From Trinickia soli (GTDB lineage Bacteria > Pseudomonadota > Gammaproteobacteria > Burkholderiales > Burkholderiaceae), in assembly GCF_002879855.1 (NCBI RefSeq), contig NZ_PNYB01000038.1, positions 1 through 35,950 of the forward strand: DNA of 35,950 bases, given 5' to 3'. The notes under the pieces were generated by a model, which was not told where the DNA came from, made no database searches, and saw nothing but the letters and a program-made list of their open reading frames with translations. Both the position numbers and the translations under genes were made by a program. This document shows positions 8,192 to 16,707 of the stretch, one piece after another. Every line of letters starts with the position of its first letter. Within the stretch, counting starts at the first letter, position 1.

Positions 8192-8892
8192 GGCGCCGTC
8201 CGCTCCGAGTAAACATCCTGGCGCGAGGGGCCGGGGCAAGCGGTGCTGCTCCGCCTGCAGCACCGGCCAGGTCGCGACGACGGCCTTGGTGGTCCCGACG
8301 AGCAGAACAGGAACGGGCGGAGAATAGAGAGGCTGCCGCAAATCGGCAGCGAAAGCGTCGCAACACCCGGCATGACGCGAGCGCGATCGACAGCGGGCGG
8401 GGAATGCGCGATCTGCCGGGCTCGCACGCCTGTCGCATGAGGTTGTCGGTTCAATTGGCGGCCTCCGATGAGCGCGAAGGCGGCGAAGCCGTGTCGCAGG
8501 TGCTCAACGAAAACGCCTTGCTCACGGGCTGATTCTGAGCGTGCATGAAACCGATGGATTGACGCAAATCAACGTTGTCCGCCCGCCGCGCACCAGCGTG
8601 AACCGGGTTGCGTGCGGCACTCGCAGGTTCCTTGAGAATGAAACCGCCCGCCGCGGGCGCCACTCGCATTGTTTGTACTGCTAGAATGCTGCCATGCGAC
8701 ACAGCGCTCGATTCCCCTCAGTACTCCTCTTCTTTGGTTGGCGTTAAGCCAGCCAAGCTCTGTCATAAGGCCCACTCCGGCCTCGCCGCCGTCCCCTTCC
8801 GACCAAATTGGTGGAAATTCGGGCGAAAATCTGTTGAATACCCCCATATCGAAGCGGAAAACTGAATATTTTTCAGGAGATTAGGAGCAATC
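8192..8892. other. 701-bp non-coding region between mgtA and trpG
   Basis: No convincing gene lies here. Toward mgtA there is a perfect 7-bp hairpin, GCTGCCG/CGGCAGC at 8332-8350, which would fall in the mgtA leader. Toward trpG there is a TAGAAT (8682-8687) that could be a -10 box with no good -35, a strong hairpin TTGGTTGGC/GCCAGCCAA at 8734-8756 with one T-G mismatch, and a smaller CTGAA/TTCAG hairpin at 8862-8876 that partly covers a first AGGAG. An open frame from ATG 8686 to TGA 8865 carries two adjacent Trp codons at 8809-8814. These elements may form a separate promoter and leader for trpGDC, made necessary by the mgtA insertion. That is inference. Confidence 0.4.
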
Positions 8893-9495
<603 letters not shown>

Positions 9496-9564
9496 GCGCG
9501 GCGATCGCACGAGCGCGGATGCAACGACAGGCCGAATGATCGAACGAACGGACAGGGGCGCATC

Positions 9565-10596
9565 ATGACCATCACACCGCAAGAAGCACTGCAGCGCACG
9601 ATCGAGCATCGCGAGATCTTTCACGACGAAATGCTGCACCTGATGCGCCTCATCATGCGCGGCGACATGTCGCCCGTCATGGCGGCCGCCATCATCACGG
9701 GCCTGCGCGTGAAGAAGGAAACCATCGGCGAAATCGCGGCGGCGGCCACGGTGATGCGCGAATTCGCACGCCACGTCGAAGTGCGCGACAACACGAATTT
9801 CGTCGATATCGTCGGCACCGGCGGAGATGGCGCGAACACGTTCAATATTTCGACGGCGACGATGTTCGTCGCCGCCGGAGCGGGCGCGAAGGTGGCCAAG
9901 CACGGCGGCCGCGGCGTATCGAGCAAATCGGGCAGCGCCGACGTGCTCGAAGCGCTCGGCGTGAATATCGATCTTCAGCCCGATCAGGTGGCGGCATCGA
10001 TCGCCGAGACCGGCATGGGTTTCATGTTCGCGCCCAATCATCACCCCGCCATGAAGAACATCGCGCCAGTGCGTCGCGAGCTCGGCATCCGCACGATCTT
10101 CAACATCCTCGGGCCGCTCACGAATCCGGCCGGCGCGCCGAATCAGCTGATGGGCGTGTTTCATCCCGACCTCGTCGGCATCCAGGTGCGCGTCATGCAG
10201 CGCCTCGGCGCGCAACACGTGCTGGTCGTCTACGGCAAGGACGGCATGGACGAAGTGTCGCTCGGCGCCGCTACGCTCGTCGGCGAGCTGCGCGACGGGC
10301 AAGTGCATGAGTACGAGATTCACCCCGAAGATTTCGGCTTGCAGATGGTGTCGAATCGATCGCTGAAAGTGCAGGACGCCAACGAATCGAAAACGATGCT
10401 GCTGCAGGCACTCGAAAACCGACCGGGTGTGGCGCGCGAAATCGTCACGCTCAACGCGGGCACGGCGCTTTATGCCGCGAACGTCGTCGCATCGATCGCC
10501 GACGGCATCGAAGTCGCTCGCGAAACGATCGCAGCGGGCCGCGCGCGCGAGAAAGTCGACGAACTCGTGCGCTTCACGCAACAATTCAAGCAATAA
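9565..10596 (+). CDS. trpD: anthranilate phosphoribosyltransferase
   Basis: TrpD transfers the phosphoribosyl group from PRPP to anthranilate, giving N-(5-phosphoribosyl)anthranilate. The 343-aa protein has an N-terminal helical domain ([15 protein letters not shown] onward) with [19 protein letters not shown], the PRPP-binding motif [47 protein letters not shown] for anthranilate contact, and [10 protein letters not shown]. Length and all motifs match the family, so it is complete. AGGGG upstream of ATG 9565 serves as binding site. It lies 69 bp after trpG and 35 bp before trpC, consistent with one transcript. Confidence 0.97.
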   Translation: MTITPQEALQRTIEHREIFHDEMLHLMRLIMRGDMSPVMAAAIITGLRVKKETIGEIAAAATVMREFARHVEVRDNTNFVDIVGTGGDGANTFNISTATMFVAAGAGAKVAKHGGRGVSSKSGSADVLEALGVNIDLQPDQVAASIAETGMGFMFAPNHHPAMKNIAPVRRELGIRTIFNILGPLTNPAGAPNQLMGVFHPDLVGIQVRVMQRLGAQHVLVVYGKDGMDEVSLGAATLVGELRDGQVHEYEIHPEDFGLQMVSNRSLKVQDANESKTMLLQALENRPGVAREIVTLNAGTALYAANVVASIADGIEVARETIAAGRAREKVDELVRFTQQFKQ

Positions 10597-10631
10597 CGCC
10601 GCTACAGGTCATCAGCAAAAAGGCTTCGTCC

Positions 10632-11417
10632 ATGAGTGACATTCTCGAACGGATCATCGCAGTCAAACGCGAAGAGGTACGCGCGGCCGAGTTGAGCGCG
10701 CCGCTCGAAGAGCTGCGTCTCGAAGCATCGGCGCGCGATCTGCGCGATTTCGTCGGCGCGCTGCGCGCCAGGCACGCGGCCGGCCAAGCGGCCGTCATCG
10801 CCGAGGTGAAAAAGGCGAGCCCGTCCAAGGGCGTCTTGCGCGAACATTTCGTGCCCGCCGACATCGCCCACTCCTATCAGGCAGGCGGCGCCGCCTGCTT
10901 GTCGGTGCTGACCGACGTGCAATTCTTTCAAGGCAGCGCCGCCTATCTCGAAGAAGCGCGCGCGGCATGCGACCTGCCCGTGCTGCGCAAGGATTTCATT
11001 GTCGATCCGTATCAGATCGTCGAAGCGCGTGCGATGGGCGCCGACGCCATCCTCTTGATTGCGGCAGCACTTTCGCTCACGCAGATGCAAGAGCTCGAAG
11101 CCTTCGCCCACTCGCTGGGGCTGGCGGTGCTCGTCGAAGTGCATGATCGCAACGAACTGACGCAGGCCCTGACGCTCAAGACGCCGCTCATCGGCATCAA
11201 TAACCGCAATCTGCGGACGTTCGAAACGTCGCTCGATACGACGCTCGGCATGCTCGATGCGCTGCCCGACGATCGGATCGTCGTGACCGAATCGGGCATC
11301 CTGGGGCGCGCCGACGTCGATCGCATGCGTGCGAGCGGCGTTCATACGTTCCTCGTCGGCGAAGCATTCATGCGCGCCGACGATCCGGGCGCCGCACTTT
11401 CACAGATGTTTTTCTGA
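10632..11417 (+). CDS. trpC: indole-3-glycerol phosphate synthase
   Basis: TrpC closes the pyrrole ring of CdRP, releasing CO2 and water to give indole-3-glycerol phosphate. The 261-aa TIM barrel begins [16 protein letters not shown]. It has the catalytic [10 protein letters not shown] loop (Glu and Lys residues), [26 protein letters not shown] with the general-acid Lys, [31 protein letters not shown] and VTESGI before the phosphate site. It is a monofunctional TrpC; no TrpF domain is fused. It ends the trpGDC run, and a CYTH-domain gene starts 38 bp later on the same strand, possibly co-transcribed. Confidence 0.97.
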   Translation: MSDILERIIAVKREEVRAAELSAPLEELRLEASARDLRDFVGALRARHAAGQAAVIAEVKKASPSKGVLREHFVPADIAHSYQAGGAACLSVLTDVQFFQGSAAYLEEARAACDLPVLRKDFIVDPYQIVEARAMGADAILLIAAALSLTQMQELEAFAHSLGLAVLVEVHDRNELTQALTLKTPLIGINNRNLRTFETSLDTTLGMLDALPDDRIVVTESGILGRADVDRMRASGVHTFLVGEAFMRADDPGAALSQMFF

Positions 11418-11454
11418 GCGGGCGTTTCAACGCGCACGCCTTCACGGTACGACC

Positions 11455-12081
11455 ATGGGTATCGAACGCGAAATCAAACTGGCGTTGCCGCCGGAACAAG
11501 CCGACGCAGCCGACCGATTTTTCAGTGGCATCGCCGGCACACCCGGGCGCGACGTGCCGCTCGTGAATATCTACTTCGATACGCCCGCGCTTGCGCTCGC
11601 GGGTCAAAAGGTCGCGTTGCGGTTGCGCAAAACGCCGGACGGCTGGCTGCAAACGCTGAAGGCCGCAGGCTCGGTGCAAGGCGGGTTGCATAGTCGTCAC
11701 GAGTGGGAAACCAGCGTTCCCGGAGAGGCCCTCGATTTCGTCGCGCTCGAGCATGCGTGCGATGACGCCGCGGCGCTCGCGGCGCTACGCGCAGCCGCTT
11801 CGGAACTTGGCGAGCGGTTTCGCACCGCGTTCGTGCGGCGGCTGTGGCAATTCGAATTCGACGGTGCGCGGATCGAAGCCGCGATCGATCGCGGCGAAGT
11901 GACCGCCCAGGTGAGCGGGCAAACACGGCGCGAGGCGATCAGCGAAATCGAACTCGAATTGCTGCGCGGCGAAGAGCCCGCGTTGCATGCGTTGACGGTC
12001 CGACTGTCGGCCGCAGTGGCTGGGCTCACGCCCGAAGACATCAACAAGGCGCAACGAGGCTACCGCTTGTGTGCGCAGTGA
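11455..12081 (+). CDS. CYTH domain protein (triphosphate tunnel metalloenzyme)
   Basis: CYTH proteins fold as a beta-barrel tunnel that binds triphosphate compounds. Bacterial members include class IV adenylate cyclases and inorganic triphosphatases such as YgiF. The 208-aa protein opens MGIEREIKLAL, with the defining ExExK metal/phosphate motif within the first ten residues. Paired basic and acidic strands follow: VALRLRKTPDGWLQTLK, HEWET, FDGARIEAAIDRGEV and EIELELL. There is no C-terminal CHAD domain. The start at 11455 is set by the motif position. The last codon overlaps the possible GTG start of ung (GTGA), suggesting coupling. The substrate cannot be told from sequence; an inorganic triphosphatase is the likeliest. 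Confidence 0.88.
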   Translation: MGIEREIKLALPPEQADAADRFFSGIAGTPGRDVPLVNIYFDTPALALAGQKVALRLRKTPDGWLQTLKAAGSVQGGLHSRHEWETSVPGEALDFVALEHACDDAAALAALRAAASELGERFRTAFVRRLWQFEFDGARIEAAIDRGEVTAQVSGQTRREAISEIELELLRGEEPALHALTVRLSAAVAGLTPEDINKAQRGYRLCAQ

Positions 12082-13034
12082 AAGCGAAGAAGCCCCAGGC
12101 GCGGGCACGCGTGTCGGCCGCGCGCGAGGCGATGCAAGGTTCGTTGTTCGAGACGGCGGATGAGCGACCTGCCGCTGTCGCCGCGGTCGCTCGAAAGACG
12201 ACAGGCACGCCGGGACAAAGTGGCCAGCAAGCGTCACGCGAACCGCAAGATGCCAAGGCCGCCATGTCGGCCGCACAAGGAGTCGCCGAGCCCAGGCTGG
12301 CTGATGTCCCTCCAGGGTTGCGCTCGCCGCTCGAATCCCAGTTCGCCGCGTTGCCGGCCGCCTGGCGTCAACACCTCCAGGCGTTCATCGACAGCGAAGC
12401 CTATCGGCCGCTTTGCGATTTCGTCGATGCGCAGGTTGCCGACGGCAAAATCATCTATCCCGCCGAAGTGTTCCGCGCACTGCGCCTGACGAGCCCCGAT
12501 GACGTCAAGGTCGTCATCGTCGGGCAAGACCCCTACCATGGCGACGACAAGGGCCACCCACAAGCGCACGGTTTAGCGTTCTCGGTGCCCTCGCCCGTGC
12601 GGCCGCCGCCGTCGCTGCGCAACATCTTCAAGGAAATCGCCGCCGAGTTCGGCTATGAAATGCCGGTACACGGCTGTCTCGACGCCTGGGCCCGCCAAGG
12701 CGTATTGCTGCTCAACACCGTGCTGACGGTGGAGCAAGGCAAGGCGGCCAGCCACGCCAAGCGCGGCTGGGAAGCCTGCACCGATACGCTCATTCATGCG
12801 CTGGCGCATCGCCACGAGCATCTCGTTTTCATGCTCTGGGGCGCGCACGCTCAGGCCAAACGCGTGCTGCTCGACGCGCGCCCGCACTGCGTGCTCGAAG
12901 CGCCGCATCCGTCGCCGCTGTCAGCGCATCGCGGCTTTCTCGGTTGTCGTCACTTCGCGCTCGCCAACGAATATCTCGTGGCGAATCACCGGACGCCGAT
13001 CGATTGGCGGCTGCCGGAAATCGCGCAAGCCTGA
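12078..13034 (+). CDS. ung: uracil-DNA glycosylase, family 1
   Basis: Ung removes uracil from DNA to start base-excision repair. The core is unmistakable: VIVGQDPYHGDDKGHPQAHGL with the water-activating Asp, the PPPSLRNIFKEI Pro-rich loop, GVLLLNTVLTVEQGKAASH with the uracil-binding Asn, VFMLWG, and HPSPLSAHRGFLG with the catalytic His and Leu-insertion loop. The start is uncertain. GTG 12078 overlaps the CYTH stop (GTGA) and gives 318 aa; ATG 12132 gives 300 aa; ATG 12264, with AAGG five bases ahead, gives 256 aa, nearer the E. coli length of 229. The extra N-terminus is low-complexity but holds QGSLF, resembling the beta-clamp-binding consensus QL(S/D)LF, which argues for one of the earlier starts. 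Confidence 0.93.
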   Translation: MKAKKPQARARVSAAREAMQGSLFETADERPAAVAAVARKTTGTPGQSGQQASREPQDAKAAMSAAQGVAEPRLADVPPGLRSPLESQFAALPAAWRQHLQAFIDSEAYRPLCDFVDAQVADGKIIYPAEVFRALRLTSPDDVKVVIVGQDPYHGDDKGHPQAHGLAFSVPSPVRPPPSLRNIFKEIAAEFGYEMPVHGCLDAWARQGVLLLNTVLTVEQGKAASHAKRGWEACTDTLIHALAHRHEHLVFMLWGAHAQAKRVLLDARPHCVLEAPHPSPLSAHRGFLGCRHFALANEYLVANHRTPIDWRLPEIAQA

Positions 13035-13044
13035 ATGTACGAAA

Positions 13045-13074
13045 GCGTCGCGCCGCTCGCAGGCGGCGCGACGC
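13045..13074. terminator. 12-bp perfect hairpin between convergent ung and azoR
   Basis: GCGTCGCGCCGC (13045-13056) pairs perfectly with GCGGCGCGACGC (13063-13074) around a six-base loop TCGCAG. On the minus strand it is followed by TTTCGT, on the plus strand by no T-run. Its location between convergent stop codons and its all-GC-rich stem suggest a shared transcription terminator, stronger for azoR. Confidence 0.7.
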
Positions 13075-13117
13075 GCGCTACAGTCGATCGGACGTTCGAT
13101 GCGATGCCGATGATCAA

Positions 13118-13717
13118 TCAGGCCGCGGCGGCAATCGCCTCGCGCGCCGAAGCCAAGGCGGCATTGGCGGCATCCGCGCCGAGGTTCAGGCCTTCCGCGT
13201 AGATGAATTCGACGTCGGTGATGCCGATCAGGCCGAGAAACGCCTTGATGTGCGGCGTCTGGCTGTCGTGCGGCGTGCCGACGTAACGACCGCCGCGCGC
13301 CGAAACGATATAGGCCTTCTTGCCCTTGACGAGGCCTTCGGGGCCGTTCGCCGTATAGCGGAACGTCACGCCGGCGCGGGCGATCCAGTCGAAATACGCC
13401 TTCAATTGCGAAGAGATGCCGAAGTTGTACATCGGCGCGCCAATCACGAGCACGTCGGCTGCCTGCAATTCGGCGATCAGTGCGTCGCTGCGCGCGACGA
13501 TCGCGGCTTGCCCCGGCGAGCGCTGCTCGGCCGGCGTGAAGAAAGCGCCAAGGACCGCGTCGTCGAGGTGCGGCAGCGCATCAGCCAACAAATCGCGCAC
13601 GACGAGCTCGGCACCAGGGTTCGATCGTTGCAACTTTGCTGCGAGTTCGTTGGCGAGCAGCGTCGAATTGGCGCCTTGCGAACGCGCCGCGGAATTCAGT
13701 TGAAGGATCGTCGTCAT
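13118..13717 (-). CDS. azoR: FMN-dependent NADH-azoreductase / quinone reductase
   Basis: AzoR-type flavodoxin-fold enzymes use NADH to reduce azo compounds and quinones by two electrons, protecting against quinone stress. The 199-aa protein begins [22 protein letters not shown], the FMN phosphate-binding strand and loop. It has the middle block [34 protein letters not shown], the family hallmark for flavin and substrate contacts, and [13 protein letters not shown]. Length fits E. coli AzoR (about 200). The start is set by GGAG six bases before ATG 13717; a longer frame to 13816 lacks similarity. A hairpin in the leader covers the ribosome-binding site. It is convergent with ung. Confidence 0.93.
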   Translation of the reverse strand: MTTILQLNSAARSQGANSTLLANELAAKLQRSNPGAELVVRDLLADALPHLDDAVLGAFFTPAEQRSPGQAAIVARSDALIAELQAADVLVIGAPMYNFGISSQLKAYFDWIARAGVTFRYTANGPEGLVKGKKAYIVSARGGRYVGTPHDSQTPHIKAFLGLIGITDVEFIYAEGLNLGADAANAALASAREAIAAAA

Positions 13718-13721
13718 GTCA

Positions 13722-13759
13722 GGCTCCAAGTGGTTGCGCGTTTGTGCGCGAGTGGAGCC
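13722..13759 (-). promoter_or_regulatory. azoR leader hairpin covering the Shine-Dalgarno
   Basis: GGCTCCA at 13722-13728 and TGGAGCC at 13753-13759 form a perfect 7-bp inverted repeat just before azoR. Read on the minus strand, the downstream arm contains the GGAG ribosome-binding site six bases before the ATG. If this stem forms in the mRNA, the binding site would be masked. The 24-base loop is CG-rich and could fold further. This is a structural observation; regulation is inferred. Confidence 0.45.
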
Positions 13760-13888
13760 ATTGTCGCGATTGACCTGATCCGGAAAAAGTAGCCTGGCGG
13801 CGACGGATTGTTGCAATGATGGGACGATCGTCCGCGCCTGTGCCCCGCGCGCGCAGCAGAGCGATGCGGCGCCGGTCGCCCCGGTCGC

Positions 13889-15730
13889 TTAGCCGCGCAG
13901 CCAGCGCTCGCGCGCCCGCCGCTCGGGCGCACCGCGCTTTTCGTCGGCCGCTGCCAGCGTGTAGCGCGTCACTTCCGGCGGATCGAGCCTGACGCGCGCG
14001 AGCAGCAGCTCATCGCGCCGGAACGCATGAATGTCGACGGTCGCGCCCGGCAGATAGCGGCCGAGCAAGGCGTCGAGGTTCGTGGCCGTCACGCGCAGCC
14101 CGTCGACGGCGATCAGCACGTCGCCGGCCGACAAACCGGCCTTCTGCGCCGCACTGCCGTCATGCACGGCGGCAAGTTGGCAGTCCGTGCCGCTTGCACG
14201 CACGCGCACGCCGAGCGACGGCTTGCCTTGCGCACCGTCCACGCCGTTTTTTCCGCCGTTGCGATTCGCAGCGCCCGTCTGCGGTTGGAGCGTGATGCCG
14301 AACGGCGCGAACAACTCGTCGAGCGGCAGATCGCGCGTCCCGTAGACGGCCTCGCGAAATAGCGTCCCGAGTTCGACGCCCGTCGCCTCGGCAATCAACG
14401 CCTGCATCTCATCCTCGCCGACGCCCGTCATCTTGCCGCTATAAAAATGGCGCCCGTACCGTTGCCATAGCAGCCGCATGACGTCGTCGAGCGATTTGCG
14501 ATGATCGGTGCGCGCGCGTATGGCCAAGTCGAACGCCAGTGCGACCAGCGAGCCTTTCTGGTAATAGCTGACGATCGCATTGGGCGCGTTCTCGTCCTGG
14601 CGGTAGTACTTGATCCAGGCATCGAACGAGCTCTCGGCCACGCTTTGCTTCAGGCGCCCGCTGCCGCGCAGCACGGTGCCGAGCGTCTTTCCGACGAGTG
14701 CGTAATATTCGGCTGGCGTGATCGCGCCGCTGCGCACGAGCATCAGATCGTCGTAATACGACGTGAATCCCTCGAACAACCAGAGCAGCGAGGTGTAGTT
14801 CTCGCGCGATAGATCGTACGGTGCGAACGCGGCCGGTTTGATGCGCTTGACGTTCCACGTATGGAAGTACTCATGGCTGCACAAGCCGAGATAGGTGCGA
14901 TAGGCTTCCGTGACTTCGGGCCGGCCGATAACGGGCAAATCGGTTCGATTGCAAATCAGCGCAGTGGAAGCGCGGTGTTCGAGGCCGCCGTAGCCATCGC
15001 TGACGACCTGCGTCATGAAGACGTAGCGATCGACGGGCGCCTTTTTCGTCCGCGGTTCGAACAGGGCGATTTGCGTTTCGCAAATGCGCTTCAGGTCAGC
15101 ACAAAGCCGCGCCATGTCGACCGACACGGTCCGCCCCGCGATGACGATGTCGTGCGGCACGCCGTGCGCCTTGAACGTCGCAAGCGCAAAGTGCCCGAGC
15201 GTGACCGGGTGGTCGACAAGTTCGTCGTAATTTTGCGCCCGGTATCCGCCGAAGCCATAGCGCCTGGTGCCGCGCGCTTCCAGCAGTGCGGTCCCCACGC
15301 GCCAGTCGCGATACGACGCGCCCGCGGGTTTTTGAATGTCGACGACGCAAGCCGCCTCCTCGCGGCCGACCGGCAACAAGAACACACTGGTGCCGTTGAA
15401 GAAGCCGCCCGTGTCGTCCAGGTGAGCCGTGCGAACCGACATGTCCCACGCGTAGACCTCGTAGCGCAGCGTCAACGCGCCGTCCTTCACGGGCGCGGCC
15501 TGCCAGGTCTGCTTATCGGTCTTTTCGATACGGACCTTGCGCCCCGCCTCGTTGAATGCGCTCAGCGTCACGATGTTGCGCGCGAACTCTCGCACGAGGT
15601 AGCTGCCCGGAATCCACGTGGGCAGCGTGAAGCGCTGGCCGGCCGGATCGGGATCGGCCAGCGTCAGCGTGACTTCGAACAGGTGAGCGGCAGGTTGCTT
15701 CGGGACGATGGCGTAGCGAATGGGCTTCAT
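13889..15730 (-). CDS. M61 family peptidase with C-terminal PDZ domain
   Basis: M61 (glycyl aminopeptidase-like) zinc peptidases have an N-terminal beta domain, a thermolysin-like catalytic domain and a PDZ domain. In this 613-aa protein the zinc motif HEYFH is at about residues 286-290 in CSHEYFHTWNVKR, with the downstream WLFEGFTSYYDDLML segment supplying the third ligand Glu. GGLEHRAS precedes it, as in the family. A PDZ domain lies at about 490-580 (LGVRVRASGTD, then GLSAGDVLIAVDGLRV). No signal peptide is visible, so it is probably cytoplasmic. The start at 15730 (MKPIRYAIVP) is preferred over 15760, which adds ten unrelated residues. A cluster of GCTTCAAG octamers lies just upstream. 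The substrate is unknown. Confidence 0.9.
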   Translation of the reverse strand: MKPIRYAIVPKQPAAHLFEVTLTLADPDPAGQRFTLPTWIPGSYLVREFARNIVTLSAFNEAGRKVRIEKTDKQTWQAAPVKDGALTLRYEVYAWDMSVRTAHLDDTGGFFNGTSVFLLPVGREEAACVVDIQKPAGASYRDWRVGTALLEARGTRRYGFGGYRAQNYDELVDHPVTLGHFALATFKAHGVPHDIVIAGRTVSVDMARLCADLKRICETQIALFEPRTKKAPVDRYVFMTQVVSDGYGGLEHRASTALICNRTDLPVIGRPEVTEAYRTYLGLCSHEYFHTWNVKRIKPAAFAPYDLSRENYTSLLWLFEGFTSYYDDLMLVRSGAITPAEYYALVGKTLGTVLRGSGRLKQSVAESSFDAWIKYYRQDENAPNAIVSYYQKGSLVALAFDLAIRARTDHRKSLDDVMRLLWQRYGRHFYSGKMTGVGEDEMQALIAEATGVELGTLFREAVYGTRDLPLDELFAPFGITLQPQTGAANRNGGKNGVDGAQGKPSLGVRVRASGTDCQLAAVHDGSAAQKAGLSAGDVLIAVDGLRVTATNLDALLGRYLPGATVDIHAFRRDELLLARVRLDPPEVTRYTLAAADEKRGAPERRARERWLRG

Positions 15731-15753
15731 TGAACAGGCTTCGAATGGACTTC

Positions 15754-15793
15754 GCTTCAAGGGAACGCTTCAAGCCGCTTCAAGACTTGAAGC
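15754..15793. repeat. GCTTCAAG octamer cluster upstream of the M61 gene
   Basis: Three direct copies of GCTTCAAG start at 15754, 15767 and 15777 (spacings 13 and 10), and an inverted copy CTTGAAGC lies at 15786-15793. The last two form a perfect 17-base palindrome centred on A15785. The cluster is 24-63 bases before the M61 start codon. Helical phasing of about one turn suggests a protein-binding array, but a simple duplication is also possible. Confidence 0.65.
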
Positions 15794-15840
15794 AGCGCAA
15801 GAACTCATGGGTGTATGGGCCGACGAAAGCGGAGTCGGCC

Positions 15841-16566
15841 TCAGTGCGCGCTGGCCAGTGCGCTATTGAGCTCGTCGGCCGACACGGCGCCGGGCAGGCG
15901 GCGGCCATCGGACAGGATGACCGTCGGCGTGCCGGTGACGTTCAGGCTGTGGCCGAGCGCGAGGTTCTTGTCGAGCACCGATGTGTCGCAGCCGGACGCT
16001 ACGTTGGCGGGCGCACGGCGATCGAGCATCCACGCCTCCCAGGTTTTCGCGCGATCGGTCGAGCACCAGATCGCTTTCGACTTCACGAGTGAGTCGTCCG
16101 ACAGAACCGGGTACAGGAACGTGTAGACCGTGACGTTGTCGACCGATTTGAGCGTCGTCTCGAGTTGCTTGCAGTAGGGGCAGTTCGGGTCGGAGAACAC
16201 GGCGATGCGACGCGCGCCGTTGCCCTTGACGACCTTGACCGCATGGTCGAGCGGCAAGGTGGAGAAGTCGATCTTGTTCAGTTCGGCGAGATGCGCCTCG
16301 CTCATGTTGGTGCGCGTCTTCGTATCGACGAGATCGCCCGCAATCACGTAGTCGCCGCTGGCGTCGGTGTAGACCATCTGTGTGCCGAGGTTGACTTCGT
16401 AAAGTCCGGGGATCGGCGCCTTCGAGATGCTCTTGATCTTGATTTCGGGCAGACGCGATTGCAGCGTCGCTTTGAGTTTGTCGGTCGTCTGGTCGGCACG
16501 CGCGGTGCAACCAAGCGTGGCGGCGGCTAGCACCGCAACGGCGGCGATTCGCATGGCGATGGGCAT
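15841..16566 (-). CDS. dsbC: periplasmic thiol:disulfide interchange protein DsbC
   Basis: DsbC is a V-shaped periplasmic homodimer that isomerises wrong disulfides and is kept reduced by DsbD. The 241-aa precursor has a signal peptide of about 24 residues ending ARA before DQTTDKL. Next comes the N-terminal dimerisation domain (residues about 25-85, ISKAPIPGLYEVNLG). The thioredoxin domain follows, with VFSDPNCPYCKQLE (active-site Cys129-Pro-Tyr-Cys132), a second cysteine pair in AIWCSTDRAK and ASGCDTS, and GTPTVILSDGRRLPGA carrying the cis-Pro. AAGGA seven bases before ATG 16566 supports that start over the internal ATG at 16554. A TLGC in the signal region is not a good lipobox. Confidence 0.95.
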   Translation of the reverse strand: MPIAMRIAAVAVLAAATLGCTARADQTTDKLKATLQSRLPEIKIKSISKAPIPGLYEVNLGTQMVYTDASGDYVIAGDLVDTKTRTNMSEAHLAELNKIDFSTLPLDHAVKVVKGNGARRIAVFSDPNCPYCKQLETTLKSVDNVTVYTFLYPVLSDDSLVKSKAIWCSTDRAKTWEAWMLDRRAPANVASGCDTSVLDKNLALGHSLNVTGTPTVILSDGRRLPGAVSADELNSALASAH

Positions 16567-16707
16567 GATGGTGTCCTTGAAGTTCGGTTCGCGCGTCGCA
16601 TGGTCTTTTGCGGGCGAACGGGCGAAAAAAGGTTCGCTGAGGTTCGGTACGGCGCGGGCGGGTTGCTGTCCGGATGCGCCTGCGAGTGTCTGTGCCGGAT
16701 GCTACCG

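Noticed and set aside
8192-8341. In-frame upstream extension of mgtA (50 residues, Pro-rich at its start)
   Set aside because: Unlike MgtA N-termini and without a Shine-Dalgarno; ATG 8191 with GGAG fits better. A MgtL-like proline leader was considered, but it would be in frame with mgtA.
8188-8454. 88-codon minus-strand ORF whose stop overlaps the mgtA start (ATGA)
   Set aside because: The overlap looks like coupling, but the product is Arg/Pro/Ser-rich with no motif and no clear ribosome-binding site. It might be a leader ORF, but support is too weak.
16500-16512. TLGC in the DsbC signal region as a lipobox
   Set aside because: A lipobox needs a hydrophobic residue three before Cys; Thr is there. 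The ARA-DQ cleavage site fits a periplasmic DsbC.
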